Of a stretch of 12,073 nucleotides of DNA, positions 1 to 6,865 are shown piece after piece. A model generated the notes under the pieces. That model worked only from the letters and a program-made list of their open reading frames with translations, was not told the origin of the DNA and ran no database searches. The first letter of the stretch is position 1; each line of letters opens with the position of its first letter. The stretch is from CAZUCU01 sp964618845. GTDB taxonomy: Bacteria > Patescibacteriota > Minisyncoccia > Phycocordibacterales > JAACPR01. The stretch covers positions 1-12,073 of the forward strand of contig CAZUCU010000022.1 of assembly GCA_964618845.1 (NCBI GenBank), in the 5' to 3' direction. Both the position numbers and the translations under genes were made by a program.

Positions 1-56
1 GTAGACTCATTTGGAAGAATTATATGCACGGGGGTTCAATTCCCCCCATCTCCACA
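1..56 (+). ncRNA. ssrA: tmRNA (ssrA) 3' end, partial
   Basis: These bases read as the tRNA-like 3' end of tmRNA, the RNA that rescues stalled ribosomes. A five-base-pair T-stem (GGGGG 30-34 with CCCCC 42-46) encloses a canonical seven-base T-loop TTCAATT (35-41). It is followed by the acceptor 3' strand CATCTCC (47-53) and discriminator A (54). A tmRNA 5' end of the GGGGATG or GGAGATG type would pair with that strand. The upstream GTAGA start of the window also fits tmRNA 3' domains. The rest of the gene, including the tag reading frame, lies outside the window. The usual encoded CCA is CAT here (55-57), so the mature CCA must be added by tRNA nucleotidyltransferase. It could instead be only a duplicated attachment-site fragment, which the missing left flank would decide. 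Confidence 0.82.
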
Positions 57-1594
57 TCTAGGGAATTTTGATCAACAAATTCCTCAAATAGCCTTACGGC
101 ACAAGGGATTTTATCGGTTCGATAACCCTCATTTTTGTCATATGGTAATTTCTCATCAAATATAAAGTAAAAAAGTCTTTGTTGCTCTATCGGATCCAAA
201 GATATCCATACTTTATAAGGGCTTTTTAATAAACCAACACTTTTATTCAAAGCGGTTCGATAAGGGATGTTGTAGTCTATGCTTTTAGGTAACTCTGATT
301 CAATTTCTTCTAATTGCTTTACGGTTTTTTCTATTTGATTTTCATAAACTCTTTTAATACTGTCCTTCTTAGATTCTATAGCTTGATTAGAAAGTAATTC
401 AATTTTTGATTCCAAATCTTGAACTCTTTTTAGATTCTCTTTTTCTTTTGATTTCACTTCAGACAATTCATCTTGCCAAGCACAATCAAAAACTCTTGAA
501 AGGACTTTTTCAAAATTTGGCTTTAGTTTCTGTTTTTTTAATAAGATTTCAAAACCATCTTCTACATCTTTTCTTTTTAATGATTTTCTTTTATAAATAC
601 ACCCTTGATTTTGACAAAGATAATAGGGGTGTCTTTCACTTCTTCCCTTAGACCATGCACCAGTTAAATGAGATCCGCAACCGGAACAAACAATCATTCC
701 CCTTAAAGGAAAATCATCATTCAAATCTTTTCTTATTCTCTTACCTGCAATATCATTATCTAAACGTTTTTGTAATTTATTATAAGTCTCTAGAGTGATT
801 ATGCCCTCGTGTTTACCATTAATCATTTCTATATCACGACTAGGATAACTGATATATCCTGCATAAAAAGGATCTCTAGCAATTTGTACAAAGTTATCAA
901 TATATTTTTCCGGCTTTTGGTTCTTCCAAAACTTATTTTCAACCAAAAACTCGCAAACATCTATACGTCTAACAAATCTACCAGAAGCAAAACCTTCTAA
1001 TGCTTCTTTAATGATTGGTGCTAGTTCTGTGTCTGGAATGGATATCTTTCCATGTTCTGGACTCTTAACCATCTTATAACCTTTCTTGGCCCCAAAAGCC
1101 CAATAACCGCTTTGTAATCTAGCTGTTTGTTTTTGTATAACCTGTCTAGTATTATTTTTTCTATGATATTGATGTTGGGCGGCCATTAAGGTTTCGATCA
1201 GTTCTCCCTCTGGTGTGTCTTCAAAATGAAAATTCGTACACTCCAACTCAACACCCTTATCCTTTAAATCTTTTTTTAATTCAAAATGTGCTTTAACATC
1301 TCTGGCAAATCGACTTAGATCATCAATCAAAACTACAAAATTTTGTACTGGATATCTATCAATATAAGAAAACATATCAGATAAAGCAGGTCGTCTGTGA
1401 TAATCTCCTCCACCACTAAAACTATCTTTAAAAATTTCGGAAACTTCATAACCTCTTTGTTTGGCAAACTCAAGACATCGATGTTGTTGACTATCCAAAC
1501 CACTTCCTTCATTCTTTTGTCTTTCAGAAGAAACACGACAATAAATAATTGCTTTGGATTGAATTTTATTTTTTGTTTTACTTTGGGATAACAT
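20..1594 (-). CDS. large serine recombinase / integrase
   Basis: A 524-aa site-specific recombinase of the resolvase/invertase superfamily, expected to integrate and excise the element. The N-terminal catalytic domain has the nucleophile Ser22 in YCRVSS, Arg68 in RRPAL, and Arg95/Arg98 in DDLSRFARD. A recombinase DNA-binding domain follows (about 170-290). Next come a zinc ribbon with Cys303/Cys306 and Cys327/Cys332, and a Lys/Glu-rich coiled coil (about 380-445), an arrangement typical of large serine integrases. The ATG at 1594 lies inside the end of the upstream ORF (17-nt overlap), so translation is probably coupled; no Shine-Dalgarno is visible. The last nine residues, GGIEPPCI preceded by Met, are read antisense through the tmRNA T-arm and acceptor, and the TAA lies in tmRNA. 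The integrated form therefore carries a host-derived C-terminus, and the excised form would end differently. Confidence 0.95.
   Translation of the reverse strand: MLSQSKTKNKIQSKAIIYCRVSSERQKNEGSGLDSQQHRCLEFAKQRGYEVSEIFKDSFSGGGDYHRRPALSDMFSYIDRYPVQNFVVLIDDLSRFARDVKAHFELKKDLKDKGVELECTNFHFEDTPEGELIETLMAAQHQYHRKNNTRQVIQKQTARLQSGYWAFGAKKGYKMVKSPEHGKISIPDTELAPIIKEALEGFASGRFVRRIDVCEFLVENKFWKNQKPEKYIDNFVQIARDPFYAGYISYPSRDIEMINGKHEGIITLETYNKLQKRLDNDIAGKRIRKDLNDDFPLRGMIVCSGCGSHLTGAWSKGRSERHPYYLCQNQGCIYKRKSLKRKDVEDGFEILLKKQKLKPNFEKVLSRVFDCAWQDELSEVKSKEKENLKRVQDLESKIELLSNQAIESKKDSIKRVYENQIEKTVKQLEEIESELPKSIDYNIPYRTALNKSVGLLKSPYKVWISLDPIEQQRLFYFIFDEKLPYDKNEGYRTDKIPCAVRLFEEFVDQNSLDVEMGGIEPPCI
42..62. other. 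probable attachment junction (att) in tmRNA 3' end
   Basis: tmRNA identity stops at about base 55: a conserved CTCCACCA end is expected but CTCCACAT is found, after which the sequence is recombinase coding DNA on the other strand. A phage-type recombinase gene directly abuts this point, as is usual for an integrated element. Serine integrases exchange at a two-base core, so no long direct repeat is expected at the other end. I found no second tmRNA-like end in the window, so the partner site is probably outside it. The exact crossover base cannot be fixed from one junction. Confidence 0.6.
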
Positions 1595-1928
1595 GTTTTT
1601 TAATTTCTAACTTTATTATGTTTCTACAAAATGCGTAAAGATAATCTATTTTTTCTTGAATCTTTTCAGAACTGCTAACAAAGTCACCGGTTAAATGTCT
1701 ATATTCTTCAACCGATACGCTCTTACTATTTTTTACTATTTTAACATTTTCAAATGAGAAACTGCTTTCTAAATCAATATACGTTTTATCCAGATTTTCT
1801 TCTGAACCTGAATATTCATAACACAATGAGGGACAACGAAATGACGATTTATTGTTACACAAAAAGTCTCGTTGCCCCTCATTGGGTACAAATCTGTCAT
1901 TATTTAACTCTTTGTGTAACTTAGTCAT
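1578..1928 (-). CDS. hypothetical small protein between zinc-ribbon and recombinase genes
   Basis: I do not recognise this 116-aa protein. It has no signal peptide or membrane segment. Four cysteines (24, 32, 36, 101) include a CPSLC pair that could bind metal, and the C-terminal third is charged and probably helical (EKIQEKIDYLYAF). It starts 4 nt after the stop of the zinc-ribbon gene and overlaps the recombinase start by 17 nt, so all three are surely cotranscribed. A small ORF locked to a large serine integrase is a reasonable place for a recombination directionality factor, but nothing in the sequence itself shows that. No Shine-Dalgarno is visible; the sequence before the ATG is AGAAATGATATT. 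Confidence 0.7.
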   Translation of the reverse strand: MTKLHKELNNDRFVPNEGQRDFLCNNKSSFRCPSLCYEYSGSEENLDKTYIDLESSFSFENVKIVKNSKSVSVEEYRHLTGDFVSSSEKIQEKIDYLYAFCRNIIKLEIKKHVIPK

Positions 1929-1932
1929 AATA

Positions 1933-2418
1933 TCATTTCTCTTTCATTTTTTCTATTCTTTTTTGAAGTTTTTGAACAAATAAAACTAGAAGTCTTTTAT
2001 ATGTTTGATCATTCTCCTTCTCTTTGCGTAGATATCTTGCATATCTTTTAGGCGGTATTCCTTTGTAAGTTCTTCGTTTATAGCTATTTGGATCAAGATA
2101 AACACCCCATAGTTTGCTAATTCCACTTAGATTTTGACTCCTATAGACTAGATTGAAACAGTGTCTACAACCCCAATATCCATTAAACCAATACAGGATT
2201 CTAACTCTCCTACCACACGTCTTTTCTTCCTTTAAAAAGGGACAAGTAAACCAGTACCGATAGCCACCGAAAAAACAATCAGTTTTTTGCAGTGTGACAT
2301 CTTGTGATTTGTTGTCTCCAGAAAACTGAATTGAAACATGACTAATTCGATCGGGTTTTTTGATCTTGATCTTCACAAAATCTATCTTTATTAAGTTGTT
2401 AAGTAGTGTTTTTGACAT
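1933..2418 (-). CDS. mobile-element zinc-ribbon protein
   Basis: A 161-aa protein with a zinc ribbon made by Cys59, Cys68, Cys84 and Cys87 in the pattern CFFGG...YWFTCP...CGRRV...WGCRHCFNLVYRSQ. This matches, from memory, a family of uncharacterised proteins common on plasmids and genomic islands (their typical text is CHFGG..PWF.CP...CGRRV...F.CRHC..L.Y.SQ). The C-terminal half is very basic, so nucleic-acid binding is likely. Cytoplasmic, function unknown. The open frame extends upstream to a TTG at 2496 and ATGs at 2493 and 2478, but those overlap the primase gene. The ATG at 2418, 25 nt after the primase stop, gives an N-terminus more like the family. It ends 4 nt before the next gene, in one operon with the recombinase. 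Confidence 0.8.
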   Translation of the reverse strand: MSKTLLNNLIKIDFVKIKIKKPDRISHVSIQFSGDNKSQDVTLQKTDCFFGGYRYWFTCPFLKEEKTCGRRVRILYWFNGYWGCRHCFNLVYRSQNLSGISKLWGVYLDPNSYKRRTYKGIPPKRYARYLRKEKENDQTYKRLLVLFVQKLQKRIEKMKEK

Positions 2419-2443
2419 CTTTTTGCCGAAATCAATAGGGATT

Positions 2444-4756
2444 CTAAAATTCCAATGGGTCAATCGTAGTATCGTCATAATGCATAGAGTCATCAAAGTT
2501 TTCCATTTTTTCTATACTAATAACCCTTGAATCACTAGTTACTGAGTTAGTAATTTTTACTCCATTTTCCTCAAATGTAGTTTTGAGAGTATTTAAGGCT
2601 CTTGATAAAATATTTGGTGCTTTGGGCCAATATTTATCTCTGGTATCAATCCCCATCGAAATAGCTTGATTTTTTAAATTTTCTAGAAGTTCGCTTGAAG
2701 TTCCATTCCAACTTTCCCAATATCTTTTAGACATAAAAGAATTTAAAACTATTGCGATTAAATTATCGTTTAAAACAGTATCTTTCTGCTTATCAATATT
2801 TTCTTTATAAGCTTCTATAAATTCTTCTTTACTATAACCAAGGGCTTCAGATATCGCAGATCCCCACAATGCGAAATCAGCCATTCTAGGTAAATTATCA
2901 AGTTTTATATCTCTCTTAATTTTTAATGTCTTACTCAATACATCAAAAATACCCCCTAGAATCTTAGGTAAATCTTCTTTGAAGTCTTTAATTAATTCTG
3001 ATTCTTCTTTTCTATTAGACTCAGGTATTCTTTCAAGTTCAATCATTATACTTCTGTCCAAAAGATCAGGCTTAGTAGAAACAATATTAATTCCATTTAT
3101 ACCAATACATCTTTTTAATTGATAGATAATATCTTCATCATTTTCATATAACTCTCTTTTAATAAATCCACTTCCTGTAATTGCTTTACATAAAGTATCA
3201 GAGATAGATTCAGAAATATGTGACACATTATCAAAGAAAATAAAAGAATGGTGAGCCAATGCTTGAACTAATTCTTTATGATTTTCAACCAAGCTTGAAA
3301 CCTCAATTAAAGAAGGGTCAATAATATTTCGAAGTAATTTTGACAATGTTGATTTTGCTGATCCACGTTGACCAAATATTACTAATAATGGATGAGGGAA
3401 ATCTGGAATAAAACAACTTATCATGTAAACAAGAAAAAGTATTTTTTGTTTTTGATCAGTTATATTTACATAGTTCAAAATTAATTTTGCATCTTTCTCT
3501 GAAGTTGAAGGTAAAACTTGCTCAAGATTATGTGAATATCTTTTAAACAAAATAGGCGGATTAGAATCTATGTTCCAACCTTCTTCACTTATTTTTATTG
3601 TCTCCCAGTTATCATTTATTAGATCATACCAAAGACAATTATCATTCCATGATAATCTATTTGCTAATTTATGTTCACCACCGTCAAAACAAGCTATGCC
3701 CTCAAGTACATTGATAGCTGTTTTAATTGAATCTCCATTAGGTGTTTTTTTGTATATATCCCAATACTCTTTTGCTAGCCATTTCTTGAATAATTTACTA
3801 TTAATACGAATTATTCTGCTTTTATTATTTTCTTTTATTTTTAAGTAAGCATCTGAATATTCATCATAAAATAACTCAGCTTCATTTTTGTCTTTGATTA
3901 TCTCAACTAATTTATCTGATTGATTATTTTTTATTATATCTATTTTTTGTTCAAGGGTAACCTTATTTTGCTTATGAATTTTAGTGATAGACTCATAAAT
4001 ACTTCTAAGTTCTTTTATTTCTAAAGGAGGACTATATGTATTATTTACACTTAAAACCATTGGCCAAATCTCTGTATCCCAATTATCTTCTTTTACAGTC
4101 AAAAGTAATTTTCCAATAAGTGAAGAAATGGCATTATTTCTCCCTTCCCCCTCTCTTAAATCTATAAGTTCTGTTAATTGTTTTTTTCTTTTTTCACTGC
4201 CTGATAATTTGCTAGTTAATAATTCTAATAGTTTTGAAGGAACATCTGCCAATGGCTCGTCAAAAGGACTTATAACCCAGTTATATTCACCAAATGATGC
4301 TGTAGAGGGTGATACAATAGCTAATCCACCGTCTGCTTTTATATCAATACCTGATTCTCTATGACCAATACAAACATCACTTTTAATATAAGGTAAGTTT
4401 TTAGGTCTCTTAAAAAAATAATGATTACCTCCAGAAGCTGTTTTTTGTACAGGAGTTCTTGGAATATTAAAAGATTTTAATAATTCGTGATCAAAATTTT
4501 CTTTATAAGAATCAGTATCCAGCACTAGTAAATCAGAAATTTTTCCGGTAACTACAGCAACATTTCCATAATTCCAAGATTCAATTTCTTCTAGTGTTGC
4601 TATTCTTGACTGATATTCTTTCCACTCAATTGGAAACTGGATATCTTTTTTCCCAGAAGAGTTTCTTGATATTGATCCTATTGGTATTACAGAAAATCCT
4701 AAGTTTCTATATTTCTTCATTTCTTCTTTCGATGAACCAAATTTTAAATTGTTCAT
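2444..4756 (-). CDS. Prim-Pol (AEP) primase fused to AAA+ helicase, replication protein
   Basis: A 770-aa replication protein. The N-terminal bifunctional primase-polymerase domain (about 14-185) has the metal ligands Asp80 and Asp82 in VLDTDS, the SGGNHYFF motif with His112, and the third acidic residue Asp138 in GIDIKADGG, so the catalytic set is complete. A linker leads to a D5/P4-like superfamily 3 AAA+ helicase with Walker A GQRGSAKST (462-470, Lys468) and Walker B FIFFD (Asp509). Such fusions prime and unwind replication of plasmids, phages and satellites. No separate Rep initiator is visible, so this protein may act alone at an origin in the upstream gap. The ATG at 4756 lacks a Shine-Dalgarno and is preceded by a long structured leader with an attenuator-like hairpin. 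It ends with TAG, 25 nt before the zinc-ribbon start. Confidence 0.93.
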   Translation of the reverse strand: MNNLKFGSSKEEMKKYRNLGFSVIPIGSISRNSSGKKDIQFPIEWKEYQSRIATLEEIESWNYGNVAVVTGKISDLLVLDTDSYKENFDHELLKSFNIPRTPVQKTASGGNHYFFKRPKNLPYIKSDVCIGHRESGIDIKADGGLAIVSPSTASFGEYNWVISPFDEPLADVPSKLLELLTSKLSGSEKRKKQLTELIDLREGEGRNNAISSLIGKLLLTVKEDNWDTEIWPMVLSVNNTYSPPLEIKELRSIYESITKIHKQNKVTLEQKIDIIKNNQSDKLVEIIKDKNEAELFYDEYSDAYLKIKENNKSRIIRINSKLFKKWLAKEYWDIYKKTPNGDSIKTAINVLEGIACFDGGEHKLANRLSWNDNCLWYDLINDNWETIKISEEGWNIDSNPPILFKRYSHNLEQVLPSTSEKDAKLILNYVNITDQKQKILFLVYMISCFIPDFPHPLLVIFGQRGSAKSTLSKLLRNIIDPSLIEVSSLVENHKELVQALAHHSFIFFDNVSHISESISDTLCKAITGSGFIKRELYENDEDIIYQLKRCIGINGINIVSTKPDLLDRSIMIELERIPESNRKEESELIKDFKEDLPKILGGIFDVLSKTLKIKRDIKLDNLPRMADFALWGSAISEALGYSKEEFIEAYKENIDKQKDTVLNDNLIAIVLNSFMSKRYWESWNGTSSELLENLKNQAISMGIDTRDKYWPKAPNILSRALNTLKTTFEENGVKITNSVTSDSRVISIEKMENFDDSMHYDDTTIDPLEF

Positions 4757-4775
4757 AATATTTTAATTAAAGAAA

Positions 4776-4826
4776 GCAAAAAGGTGCACTCAGATTGGGC
4801 TTGAATACACCTTTTTGCTCCCAATC
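4776..4826 (-). promoter_or_regulatory. attenuator-like alternative hairpins in the primase leader
   Basis: Two interleaved inverted repeats lie 20-70 nt upstream of the primase ATG. In transcript order, GATTGGG (4826-4820) can pair with CCCAATC (4799-4793). GCAAAAAGGTG (4818-4808) can pair perfectly over 11 bp with CACCTTTTTGC (4786-4776), and is followed by TTTCTTTAATT. Each hairpin's loop holds one arm of the other, and a true H-type pseudoknot would need one nucleotide to cross an 11-bp stem, so the two look mutually exclusive. The late hairpin with its U-rich tail resembles an intrinsic terminator and the early one an antiterminator. This is the layout of attenuation control of plasmid rep genes. 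The T-rich tail exists only on the minus strand. Confidence 0.6.
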
Positions 4827-4827
4827 C

Positions 4828-4861
4828 AATAAATAATAGGTAATGAACATCACTATTTATT
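4828..4861. other. AT-only hairpin in the primase leader
   Basis: AATAAATA (4828-4835) and TATTTATT (4854-4861) form an 8-bp inverted repeat with an 18-base loop. It is weak because it is pure A/T, and lies between the attenuator pair and locus A. It may only be low-complexity sequence. Confidence 0.3.
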
Positions 4862-4903
4862 AGATGAGATTTAATTATGTTTTAATAAAAAACACGAACA
4901 TGT

Positions 4904-5034
4904 AAAACCCACACTAAAAAAAGTGTCTGGAGTTCACTTAGCTCGCGTCTTTGTCTCTGATATTTCACCGGCCATCACACATCTCCGTGCCCAATGGGTT
5001 AGGTTTATATCAGTAGCAAAACAAAGGTTTGCTA
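4904..5034 (-). ncRNA. structured RNA, locus A (leader of the primase operon)
   Basis: A folded segment visibly richer in G and C than its surroundings, with no ORF on either strand. Pairings seen: TAGCAAA/TTTGCTA (5014-5020 with 5028-5034); CTGATAT/ATATCAG (4957-4963 with 5007-5013); AACCCA/TGGGTT (4906-4911 with 4995-5000); ACACT/AGTGT around an A6 loop on the plus strand (4911-4915 with 4922-4926). The AACCCA/TGGGTT and CTGATAT/ATATCAG pairs cross, giving either a pseudoknot or a switch. A promoter-like pair at 5062-5090 on the minus strand would make it part of a roughly 300-nt leader of the primase gene. A free small RNA, or a copy-number RNA on the plus strand, remains possible. It shares the AACCCATTGG motif and an internal GGAG...CTCC pair with locus B. 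It matches no RNA family that I know. Confidence 0.5.
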
Positions 5035-5061
5035 TTAAATGAGAAATATTACCTGTCTAGT

Positions 5062-5090
5062 ATTTTACTACCATCTTTTTTGACATACAA
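5062..5090 (-). promoter_or_regulatory. putative promoter of the primase operon
   Basis: On the minus strand a -10 box TAAAAT (5067-5062) lies 17 bp from a poor -35 TTGTAT (5090-5085). Transcription would begin near 5055, just before the first hairpin of locus A, and run through the leader into the primase gene. The AT-rich context makes chance matches likely. Confidence 0.35.
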
Positions 5091-5116
5091 GTTTTTTATT
5101 GTTTAATTATATCAAT

Positions 5117-5275
5117 AAATATATCATTTAAGTACGTAGTATAAGCAGGTATAAAAAATATATCATGAAAACAAATGATATTTTGAAAGTATTTTGACTC
5201 TTTTAAAAAATGTTTTGTAACTAGTTTAATATTCAAAATAGTAAAAAAACTACTACCTGCTTTAGTCTGTAGTAT
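5117..5275. repeat. repeat-rich AT segment, possible origin or control region
   Basis: This gene-free stretch carries AAATATATCAT twice (5117-5127 and 5156-5166, 39 bp apart), with an inverted partner AAATGATAT (5173-5181) to ATATCATTT (5121-5129). AAGCAGGTA (5143-5151) is inverted as TACCTGCTT (5254-5262). GTAGTAT occurs twice (5136-5142 and 5269-5275). Together the paired motifs resemble short protein-binding repeats next to a replication gene. They are too few and irregular to call iterons, and parts of the right arm also belong to the terminator. Confidence 0.3.
5243..5274 (-). terminator. intrinsic terminator of the surface operon
   Basis: On the minus strand TACTAC (5274-5269) pairs with GTAGTA (5256-5251) across a 12-nt loop and is followed by a G and seven Ts (plus-strand A run 5243-5249). 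It lies about 20 nt after the stop at 5296. The stem is short and AT-rich, so termination may be partial. Confidence 0.5.
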
Positions 5276-5295
5276 CCCATTAAATATTTTCTTTT

Positions 5296-5646
5296 CTATT
5301 TAGTTTTTAGATATTTTATATGATCTAAGAAAATATCTTGAATTTCTCCCATAAATAAATGATAGGTACACGCATCATAATATTTTTTGGTGTAAACAAA
5401 ATCTGAATGGGTGTCTATTTTTTCAGAACACCTATCAAGGGAGGCTTTGTAAATAGCATCTAATAAACTCTTACAATCTTCTTTATTAAAACCGAGGTAA
5501 TTTATAAACTCATTTTCGTTACATACTGAATATGAGTTTTCTATTTGCTGTAAATATTCTATATCTGCCTTTTTCCCCCACAGATACCCTAAATAAATCA
5601 AACATCCTGCAAAAATTATTACTATAATTAAATTAATTGTTTTCAT
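5296..5646 (-). CDS. small membrane-anchored Cys protein
   Basis: I do not recognise this 116-aa protein. Residues 4-23 form one hydrophobic segment after a short KT start, with the remaining 90 residues predicted outside. An FAGC at 12-15 resembles a lipobox, but hydrophobicity continues past Cys15 (LIYLGYLWG), so an uncleaved anchor is likelier than a lipoprotein. The outer part is mostly helical-looking and has four cysteines (42, 58, 73, 93) that could make two disulfides. It is the last gene of the block running down from 8354; the ATG is 7 nt after the KTSC stop and a terminator follows. No Shine-Dalgarno is visible. Confidence 0.75.
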   Translation of the reverse strand: MKTINLIIVIIFAGCLIYLGYLWGKKADIEYLQQIENSYSVCNENEFINYLGFNKEDCKSLLDAIYKASLDRCSEKIDTHSDFVYTKKYYDACTYHLFMGEIQDIFLDHIKYLKTK

Positions 5647-5653
5647 AATTTGA

Positions 5654-5977
5654 TTAATAGCACGAATAATTACTCTTTATCTGCTGATTATAAAAAGTTC
5701 CAAAAGAACTTGCTTTCTTAAATGAATTCCAAACTACTTCTGGAACATCACAATATTCATAATTACTTCCATTTAATTCCAAGAGCAAATGTTGTTTTTC
5801 AGAACTATATCGAGCACTATCTACAAAAGAACTTCTGGAAGTATCTATACTTTCATAAGAAAAAATGTTTACAGAATCCCCGTATTTTAAATCAATTGTT
5901 CTGTTTTGATTATAAAAATAAAAAGAAACTACAATTGCTAAAATTATGATTATACTTGCGATGAGTTTATTTTTCAT
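5654..5977 (-). CDS. membrane-anchored KTSC-domain protein
   Basis: 107 aa: one N-terminal membrane segment (about 5-22), a short linker, then a KTSC domain (about 46-107). The domain is recognised by SRSSFVDSARYSSEKQ, the central YEY (73-75) in GSNYEYCDVP, the VP-VVWNSFKKASSFG helix and the terminal TFYNQQIKSNY. KTSC domains (Pfam PF13619) are about 60 residues and occur alone or at the C-terminus of some lysyl-tRNA synthetases; RNA binding has been suggested but not shown, as far as I know. An anchored version whose domain should face outward is hard to reconcile with RNA binding and hints at another role. The gene starts 21 nt after the peptidase stop, in the same operon. Confidence 0.85.
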   Translation of the reverse strand: MKNKLIASIIIILAIVVSFYFYNQNRTIDLKYGDSVNIFSYESIDTSRSSFVDSARYSSEKQHLLLELNGSNYEYCDVPEVVWNSFKKASSFGTFYNQQIKSNYSCY

Positions 5978-5998
5978 ATTTTTAATTATTATTAATAA

Positions 5999-6865
5999 TT
6001 ACCAACATACATTTATGTCCTCTCCTGTCTGTTCTTCGATATATTTTTCAGCTTCGTTATAACTTCCAATCTCATCTATCAATCCCAGCTCCACTGCTTT
6101 TTCTCCCATAACGGTTGAACCATCTGCAATCTCTCTAACTTTTTCTATCGCAATATTTCTATTTTCTGAAACAGATTGAATAAAATTCTCGTGTGCTATT
6201 TTCAGATCTCTCATGAATAGATTTCTTTCTTCTTGTGTCAAAACTTTATCTGGACTGCCAGAATCTTTAAATTTTCCAGTGCTCAATTGTACAAATGAAT
6301 ATCCCTCTTGCTGATTCTTGGAAATATTATCAAGATAAGACATAGTTACTCCTATACTTCCAATATCAGAGTATTTGGAACCAAAAATACGATCAGAGGG
6401 AGAAATTGCTAGATATGACGCTGATGTACCAATTTCTCTTATAAACGCAACTACAGGCTTTTTAGCAAGCTTTATCTCATTAGCAATCTCTTCGCCAGCA
6501 ACAGGAGATCCACCAAAAGAATCAACCTCAATAAGTGTTCCTTTAATATTGTCATCATTTTCTGCCTGCCAAATTAAACTAACAACATCCTCACTTGTTG
6601 TTGTGTCTTCATATCCCTCTATTTTGTTTCCATCCTTATCAGTTGGAACATATGTATAAAGTTCACCTCTTATCTCTATGCCCATTACATTACAATCGAA
6701 ATATTCAGAATCAGTTTCTTCAAATGTAGGAAAAAAGAAATGTGATGTTAAATTACTCAAAAAAGAAATGCCAAATAATAAAATTATTACACCGACTAGA
6801 ACAAAGATTTTTTTCTTTTGTTTAAAAATAAATTTTATTTTTTCTAAAAAGTTTTTCATATGCAT
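5999..6865 (-). CDS. sppA: SppA-like signal peptide peptidase (S49)
   Basis: A 288-aa membrane serine peptidase of family S49, single-length (Bacillus type) rather than the double-length E. coli form. A basic N-terminus and one membrane segment (about 20-38) precede the protease domain. The SFGGSP strand (116-121) contributes the oxyanion region. The catalytic Ser is probably Ser148 in GTSASYLAIS, and the Lys is Lys198 in STGKFKD, close to the Bacillus Ser147/Lys199 dyad. GSIGV (169-173) is also conserved. SppA degrades cleaved signal peptides in the membrane, and phages use related S49 enzymes as capsid proteases. Here it sits among secreted and anchored proteins, suggesting envelope work. 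ATGs at 6865 and 6859 are both possible; the first overlaps the upstream gene by 10 nt. Ser150 is the alternative nucleophile, as the usual ASGG is altered. Confidence 0.9.
   Translation of the reverse strand: MHMKNFLEKIKFIFKQKKKIFVLVGVIILLFGISFLSNLTSHFFFPTFEETDSEYFDCNVMGIEIRGELYTYVPTDKDGNKIEGYEDTTTSEDVVSLIWQAENDDNIKGTLIEVDSFGGSPVAGEEIANEIKLAKKPVVAFIREIGTSASYLAISPSDRIFGSKYSDIGSIGVTMSYLDNISKNQQEGYSFVQLSTGKFKDSGSPDKVLTQEERNLFMRDLKIAHENFIQSVSENRNIAIEKVREIADGSTVMGEKAVELGLIDEIGSYNEAEKYIEEQTGEDINVCW

Noticed and set aside
406..1591. Plus-strand open frames opposite the recombinase (and similar ones opposite the primase, peptidase and coiled-coil genes).
   Set aside because: They are out-of-frame shadows of strongly supported minus-strand genes, with AT-driven Phe/Leu/Ile-rich composition.
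2419..2496. Longer zinc-ribbon protein starting at 2496, 2493 or 2478.
   Set aside because: These starts lie inside the primase coding region in another frame, and the extra residues do not resemble the family's N-terminus.
4776..4826. Classical H-type pseudoknot formed by both inverted repeats at once.
   Set aside because: The connecting loop would have one nucleotide to cross an 11-bp stem, so alternative hairpins are more realistic.
5080..5112. Plus-strand promoter based on a perfect TTGACA at 5080-5085.
   Set aside because: No acceptable -10 lies 16-19 bp downstream and no gene or RNA follows on that strand.
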